A stretch of 64,000 nt of DNA from Mycolicibacterium flavescens (GTDB taxonomy: Bacteria > Actinomycetota > Actinomycetes > Mycobacteriales > Mycobacteriaceae). Made by a program: the position numbers and the translations under genes. The notes beneath the pieces were generated by a model. The model had not been told where the DNA came from, searched no databases, and was given only the letters and a program-made list of their open reading frames with translations. Each line of letters starts with the position of its first letter. Positions within the stretch are counted from its first letter, which is position 1. The stretch spans positions 3,410,001-3,474,000 of the forward strand of contig LR134353.1 of the NCBI GenBank assembly GCA_900637135.1. The letters are read 5' to 3'. Positions 59,727-64,000 of this stretch are shown piece after piece.

Positions 59727-60605
59727 ATGCGGAAGCTCTTGATCTGCTTGACCACTGTGTTGTGCCTCGTGGCCTTCGGGACCTCCGTCGCGACCGCCGC
59801 GCCCGTCGGCGTGAGCCAACCGTCGGGTTCGGTACCGATACCCGAGGGCCCGGCCCGGTCATGGGTGCTCGCCGATATGGACACCGGTGCGGTGCTCGCC
59901 GGGCGCGACGAGTACGGCCAGTACGCGCCGGCCAGCACGATCAAGGTACTGCTGGCGTTGACGGTGCTCGACGAACTGCCGCTTGATGCCACCGTGGTCG
60001 CCAACGAGGCCGACACCCGCGTGGAGTGCAACTGTGCGGGCGTGACGCCGGGCATGGTCTACACGACACGGCAACTGCTGGACGCGATTCTGCTGGTCTC
60101 AGGCAACGACGCGGCCAACACATTGGCCACCATGCTCGGTGGTTACGACGTCGCCGTGACGAAGATGAACGCCAAGGCCGCCCTGCTCGGTGCCCACGGC
60201 ACCAACGCGGCGTCGCCGTCGGGCCTCGACGGCCCCGGCATCGACATGTGGTCGTCGCCGCACGATCTGGCGGTCATCTTCCGCGCCGCGATGGCGAACC
60301 CGGTGTTCGCGTCGATCACCGCTGCGCCCACGGCGGTCTTCCCCACCAAGGACGGTGACAAAGTCCTGGTCAACCAGGACGTACTGCTCGAGCGCTATCC
60401 GGGCATGCTCGGGGGGAAGACGGGGTTCACCGACCGCGCCCAGAAGACCTTCGTCGGCGCTGCGCAACGCGACGGTCGCCGGTTGGTCGTCGCGTTGATG
60501 TACGGCATGGACAAGCCGGGTCAGCCGACCTACTGGGATCAGGCCTCCAGCTTGTTCGACTGGGGTTTCGCGCTCAGTCCGGGCGCCACGATCGGCGCGC
60601 TGTGA
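59727..60605 (+). CDS. dacB2: D-alanyl-D-alanine carboxypeptidase, DacB2 type
   Basis: A 292-residue exported serine peptidase of the S11 family. A signal peptide (about 1-25) leads to SxxK in PASTIKVLL (about 71), SxN in [11 protein letters not shown] and KTG in GGKTGFTD. It trims pentapeptide stems in peptidoglycan. It has no C-terminal anchor domain of the DacA type. A close paralogue follows at 60679. Confidence 0.9.
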   Translation: MRKLLICLTTVLCLVAFGTSVATAAPVGVSQPSGSVPIPEGPARSWVLADMDTGAVLAGRDEYGQYAPASTIKVLLALTVLDELPLDATVVANEADTRVECNCAGVTPGMVYTTRQLLDAILLVSGNDAANTLATMLGGYDVAVTKMNAKAALLGAHGTNAASPSGLDGPGIDMWSSPHDLAVIFRAAMANPVFASITAAPTAVFPTKDGDKVLVNQDVLLERYPGMLGGKTGFTDRAQKTFVGAAQRDGRRLVVALMYGMDKPGQPTYWDQASSLFDWGFALSPGATIGAL

Positions 60606-60678
60606 TCACCGGATGAGTTGCTGAATCGCAACACATCCGAGACCGGGACGGGGAACCCCGCCGATACGCTCGGCGACC

Positions 60679-61524
60679 ATGCGAAGCATGTTGGCTGCGT
60701 TGGCCATTGCGCTGACTTGCGCAATGACACTGGCCATCGGCGTCGCCGCGCCCGCATCATCTCAACCGCGAGGCGAACCGTCGGGCGCCGTCGCGCTGCC
60801 CGACGGGCCGGCGCAGGCCTGGGTGCTCGCTGACGTCGATTCCGGCCGAATCCTGGCCTCGCGCAATCCCTATGAGCCGCATGCGCCCGCAAGCACCATC
60901 AAGGCGCTGCTCGCGATGGTGGTACTCGACCACCTTCCGCTCAACGCGGCGATCGCGGCCAGGCCGGCGGCCGCCGACGTCGAATGCTCCTGCGCCGGAG
61001 TAAAAGCCGGGCGCGCCTACACCGTGCGCCAACTGCTCGACGGGCTGATGTTGGTCTCGGGTAACGAGGCCGCCAACGTTCTCGCCGACGGCCTCGGCGG
61101 TTACCGCGTCGCGGTGGCGAAGATGAACGCCAAGGCGCAGTCGCTGGGCGCGCGCAGCACGCGTGCGTCGTCGCCGTCAGGGCTGGACGGTCCGGGCATG
61201 GAGTCGTTCACCACCGCCAGCGACCTCGCGCAGATCTATCGCCATGCGCTGCGGTATCCGGTGTTCGCCGCGATCGTGCGCCAGCCGTCGTCGCTGTTCC
61301 CGACCGACAACGGTCCTAAGACGATCACCAATCAGAACCAGCTGCTCAAGCGATATCCGGGCACGCTCGTCGGCAAGACCGGCTACACCAACCTGGCTCG
61401 TAACACCTTTGCCGCCGCCGCCCAACGCGGCAACCGCCGGTTGGTGGTCGCGCAGTTGTACGGCACCGGCGACCTCTACGGTCAGGCGATCAAACTGTTC
61501 GACTGGGGCTTCAGCCAGCCCTGA
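60679..61524 (+). CDS. D-alanyl-D-alanine carboxypeptidase, second DacB2-type copy
   Basis: A 281-residue S11 peptidase with the same layout as the gene before it: signal peptide (about 1-30), PASTIKALLAMVVLDHLPLN (SxxK), SGNEAAN and VGKTGYTN. The two proteins align throughout, for example AKMNAKAQSLGA against [12 protein letters not shown]. It starts 73 bases after the first copy, so this is a tandem duplication relative to the single dacB2 of M. tuberculosis. Confidence 0.9.
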   Translation: MRSMLAALAIALTCAMTLAIGVAAPASSQPRGEPSGAVALPDGPAQAWVLADVDSGRILASRNPYEPHAPASTIKALLAMVVLDHLPLNAAIAARPAAADVECSCAGVKAGRAYTVRQLLDGLMLVSGNEAANVLADGLGGYRVAVAKMNAKAQSLGARSTRASSPSGLDGPGMESFTTASDLAQIYRHALRYPVFAAIVRQPSSLFPTDNGPKTITNQNQLLKRYPGTLVGKTGYTNLARNTFAAAAQRGNRRLVVAQLYGTGDLYGQAIKLFDWGFSQP

Positions 61525-61525
61525 A

Positions 61526-61659
61526 CCCCCGCGAGCGACCGTGTTTGCGCACGACACGCCGCAATTCTTGAGCGCTACACGGACTTTCGTGAGCGACGAG
61601 CGTCCGCGAATGTACCGATTACCCCGGTGTGTCGTGTACAGACACGGTCGCTCGCGGGG
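61526..61659. repeat. Palindromic intergenic element with 35-bp inverted ends
   Basis: The left end (61526-61560, beginning CCCCCGCGAGCGACCGTGTT) and the right end (61625-61659) are inverted copies, about 31 of 35 bases identical. The centre is about 64 bases without coding capacity. The left end resembles the repeat at 3122-3200. It fills the space between two convergent genes. It looks like a dispersed, possibly MITE-like, mycobacterial repeat. Confidence 0.65.
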
Positions 61660-61677
61660 ACGGTGCCGCTCGCGAGC

Positions 61678-61725
61678 TCAGGGGAAGGTTCGGCCGCGGG
61701 CTCAGGGGAAGGTGCGGCCGCGCAG
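61678..61725. repeat. 24-bp tandem duplication of the amidohydrolase stop region
   Basis: Two adjacent units, 61678-61701 and 61702-61725, share TCAGGGGAAGGT.CGGCCGCG. On the minus strand each encodes RGRTFP and a TGA stop, so the second copy of the ending lies outside the gene. Confidence 0.75.
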
Positions 61726-62784
61726 GATCACCAGATCCGGGCGGTTGACGACGGCCGCGCCCTTGCGCGGATCGTCGGCGTAACACACCAGGTCGGCGGG
61801 CGCGCCGTGCTCCATGCCCGGCCGGCCGAGCCACTCGCGGGCGGCCCAGCACGCCGCACCCAGGGCTTCGGTCGGCGTCATCCCGATATCGGTGAGCGCG
61901 TCGATCTCGTCAGCGATGCGGCCGTGGGCGACCATGCTGCCCGCGTCGGTGCCCGCATAGATCGGGACCCCTGCCTCCCTGGCGGCAGCGATGCGCGGAT
62001 AGCACTTCTCGTGCAGATCCCGCATGTGCTTGGCGTACGTCGGGTATTTCGCGGCGCCGTCGGCGATACCCGGGAAGTTGGCAACGTTGATCAGCGTCGG
62101 TACCAGCGCGGTGCCGTACTCGACCATCAGGTCGATGGTGTCGTCGGTCAGGCCCGTCCCGTGCTCGATGCAGTCGATCCCCGCCTTGATCAACCCCGGC
62201 AGCGCGTCCTCGCTGAACACGTGCGCGGTGACGCGCGCGCCGTTGGCGTGCGCGGCGTCGATCGCGGCCTTGAGCACATCGTCGGACCACAACGGCGCCA
62301 GGTCGCCGACCTCGCGGTCGATCCAGTCGCCGACGAGCTTGACCCACCCGTCGCCGAACCGCGCCTGTTCGGCCACCGCTTCGGGCAGCGCGGATTCGTC
62401 GTCCAATTCGATGGCGAACCCGCGCTGATAGCGCTTGGGCCTGGCGAGGTGGCGGCCCGCGCGGATGATCTCCGGCAGATCGTCGTGGTCGGCGAGACTG
62501 CGGGTGTCGATCGGCGAACCCGCGTCACGCAGCAGCAGCGCACCGACATCGCGTTCGACCTCGGCCTGTGCGATGCAGTCGTCGAGATTGTCCAGGGGGC
62601 CGTGATCGCCGAGACCCACGTGACAGTGGGCGTCGACGAGCCCCGGCAGTATCCACCCGCCGTCGAACACCGTCTCCGCGCCGCTGACCGGTTCGCCGCT
62701 GAGCACACCCCCGTCGATCCACCACTCCACGGGTTGCTCATCGGGCAGTCCGATGCCGCGGACATGAAGAACGGGGCGCTCCAC
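61702..62784 (-). CDS. Amidohydrolase
   Basis: A 360-residue metal-dependent hydrolase of the amidohydrolase superfamily. It has the HxH motif in LVDAHCHVGLGDHG (about 53), His residues in RVTAHVFSE and CIEHGTGL and the metal-binding Asp in AGTDAGSMVAHG. The substrate is unknown; relatives act on imidazolone, peptide or carbamate-like bonds. It corresponds in position to Rv2915c and starts, with a GTG, 1 base after the ffh stop. Its end is duplicated just downstream. Confidence 0.88.
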   Translation of the reverse strand: MERPVLHVRGIGLPDEQPVEWWIDGGVLSGEPVSGAETVFDGGWILPGLVDAHCHVGLGDHGPLDNLDDCIAQAEVERDVGALLLRDAGSPIDTRSLADHDDLPEIIRAGRHLARPKRYQRGFAIELDDESALPEAVAEQARFGDGWVKLVGDWIDREVGDLAPLWSDDVLKAAIDAAHANGARVTAHVFSEDALPGLIKAGIDCIEHGTGLTDDTIDLMVEYGTALVPTLINVANFPGIADGAAKYPTYAKHMRDLHEKCYPRIAAAREAGVPIYAGTDAGSMVAHGRIADEIDALTDIGMTPTEALGAACWAAREWLGRPGMEHGAPADLVCYADDPRKGAAVVNRPDLVILRGRTFP

Positions 62785-62785
62785 G

Positions 62786-64000
62786 CTACTTCTGGCCCGG
62801 GAACTTCAGCTTGGACAGATCGATGTCGGCCAGTCCGGGCGGGAGCTCGTCGAGACCCTTGGGCATATCGGATAGGTCCGGGAAGCCGGCGGGCATGCCC
62901 GGCATCGCGGCGCCGAGGGGGTTGCGCACCTTGGGCGGAGTCGGGCCCCTGCCTGACTTCTTGTTCTTTCCGCTCTTCTTCTTGTTCTTCGTGTTCTTAC
63001 GAGAGTTCTTGCGGCCGAACGGCATTCCCATCTGGCCTGCCATCTGCGACATCATCTTGCGGGCCTCGAAGAACCGCTCGACGAGCTGGTTGACCTCGCC
63101 GACCGTCACACCCGACCCGTTGGCGATGCGCAGCCGGCGCGACCCGTTGATGATCTTCGGATCGGCACGCTCCTCGGGCGTCATACCGCGGATGATCGCT
63201 TGCAGCCGGTCGAGCTGTTTGTCGTCGACGGAGGCCAGCGCGTCCTTCATCTGACCCGCGCCGGGCAGCATGCCAAGCAGGTTGCCGATCGGGCCCATCT
63301 TGCGGATCGCCAGCATCTGCTCGAGGAAGTCCTCCAGCGTCAGTTCGCCACTGCCGATCTTGGCCGCGGCCTCTTCGGCCTTCTGGGCGTCGAAGACCTG
63401 CTCGGCCTGCTCGATCAGCGACAGCACATCGCCCATACCGAGGATGCGGCTGGCCATCCGGTCGGGGTGGAAGACGTCGAAGTCCTCGAGCTTCTCACCG
63501 CTGGAGGCGAACAGGATCGGCACGCCGGTGATCTCGCGGACCGAGAGCGCAGCACCGCCGCGTGCGTCACCGTCGAGCTTGGTCAACACCACGCCGGTGA
63601 AGCCGACGCCCTCGCGGAACGCCTCGGCGGTGGTCACCGCGTCCTGGCCGATCATCGCGTCCAGCACGAAGATCACTTCGTCCGGATCGACGGCCTGCCT
63701 GATCGCGGCGGCCTGGCTCATCAGCTGGTCGTCGATGCCGAGGCGGCCGGCGGTGTCGACGATGACCACGTCGAAGTGCTTGGCCTTGGCCTCGGCCAGG
63801 CCCGCGGCCGCGACCGCGACCGGATCACCCGGCGCCGCATCGGCCGCACCGTCCGCCGACACACCGGGATGGGGTGCGAACACCGCGACGTCGGCGCGCT
63901 GGCCGACGATCTGCAGCTGGTTCACCGCACCGGGGCGCTGGAGGTCGCATGCCACCAGCAGCGGTGTATGGCCCTGAACGCGAAGCCATCTCGCGAGCTT
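62786..64000 (-). CDS. ffh: Signal recognition particle GTPase Ffh (N-terminus outside the window)
   Basis: The C-terminal 404 residues of SRP54; the open frame continues beyond base 64000, so the N domain and P-loop are missing here. Visible are LLVACDLQRPGAVNQLQIVG, the G-domain motifs VIVDTAGRLGIDDQL and VLTKLDGDARGG, the ASGEKLEDF motif and the Met-rich M domain ending in a Lys-rich stretch (about 63000). A mycobacterial insertion (PGVSADGAADAAPGDP) is present. With 4.5S RNA it directs membrane protein insertion. Confidence 0.96.
   Translation of the reverse strand, partial: KLARWLRVQGHTPLLVACDLQRPGAVNQLQIVGQRADVAVFAPHPGVSADGAADAAPGDPVAVAAAGLAEAKAKHFDVVIVDTAGRLGIDDQLMSQAAAIRQAVDPDEVIFVLDAMIGQDAVTTAEAFREGVGFTGVVLTKLDGDARGGAALSVREITGVPILFASSGEKLEDFDVFHPDRMASRILGMGDVLSLIEQAEQVFDAQKAEEAAAKIGSGELTLEDFLEQMLAIRKMGPIGNLLGMLPGAGQMKDALASVDDKQLDRLQAIIRGMTPEERADPKIINGSRRLRIANGSGVTVGEVNQLVERFFEARKMMSQMAGQMGMPFGRKNSRKNTKNKKKSGKNKKSGRGPTPPKVRNPLGAAMPGMPAGFPDLSDMPKGLDELPPGLADIDLSKLKFPGQK

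Noticed and set aside
1..64000. CRISPR arrays, tRNA or rRNA genes, prophage and insertion sequences
   Set aside because: No regularly spaced repeats, tRNA-like cloverleafs, rRNA blocks, transposase, integrase or phage structural genes were seen on either strand.

Overview
This is a GC-rich chromosomal window from a mycobacterium, most likely a rapidly growing Mycolicibacterium-type species. The evidence is gene order: amiC, tsf, rpsB, an M23 peptidase, xerC, viuB, dprA, comM and yraN on the left, then DUF2469, rnhB, lepB, rplS, an lppW-like gene, trmD, rimM, a KH-domain gene, rpsP, a SnoaL gene, dacB2, an amidohydrolase and ffh on the right. From memory this follows the Rv2888c-Rv2916c backbone of M. 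tuberculosis. No rRNA, tRNA, CRISPR array, transposase or phage gene is visible.

Between yraN (ends 10439) and DUF2469 (starts 52858) lies about 42 kb of accessory DNA. Its first part (10.5-18.1 kb) is an iron locus: a haemophore-like gene, an IdeR-box-like site at 11883-11901, and a tightly coupled four-gene unit. That unit encodes a ferric-binding lipoprotein, a fused permease, an ATPase and an unusual 832-residue protein with an adenylation domain, a carrier domain and an acyltransferase-3-like membrane domain. A short stretch (18.1-22.6 kb) follows with a thioesterase, a CoA-transferase, a HAD phosphatase, small secreted proteins and a spirocyclase-like membrane protein.

The second part (22.7-44.2 kb) looks like a catabolic island for a hydrophobic compound. 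It has three P450s, four SDRs, an aldehyde dehydrogenase, a nitroreductase, a SnoaL-like protein, two LLM flavin oxidoreductases, two DapB-like reductases, two AveC-like membrane proteins, a leaderless substrate-binding protein, a NorQ/NorD-type AAA and VWA pair, a TetR regulator and a regulator with two TetR modules. It runs into a compact mceA-F operon (44.2-52.3 kb) that has no yrbE permease genes in this window.

The most interesting signal is regulatory. Four promoters (before the NorQ gene, an SDR, the nitroreductase and mceA) share a nearly identical 19-20 bp element. Its 5' end is a TTGAMC -35 hexamer and it fills most of the spacer to a TANNNT -10 box. Divergent or palindromic versions lie before the SBP gene, an LLM/DapB-like divergent pair and the double-TetR gene. 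This ties the mce operon, the NorQD pair and the oxidoreductases into one candidate regulon, with the double-TetR protein (same architecture as Mce3R) as the likely repressor.

Smaller oddities include a peptidase gene whose stop seems to have been lost to a palindromic repeat, a 33-bp tandem duplication at the start of an SDR, an lppW-like protein without its lipobox cysteine, and a duplicated dacB2.
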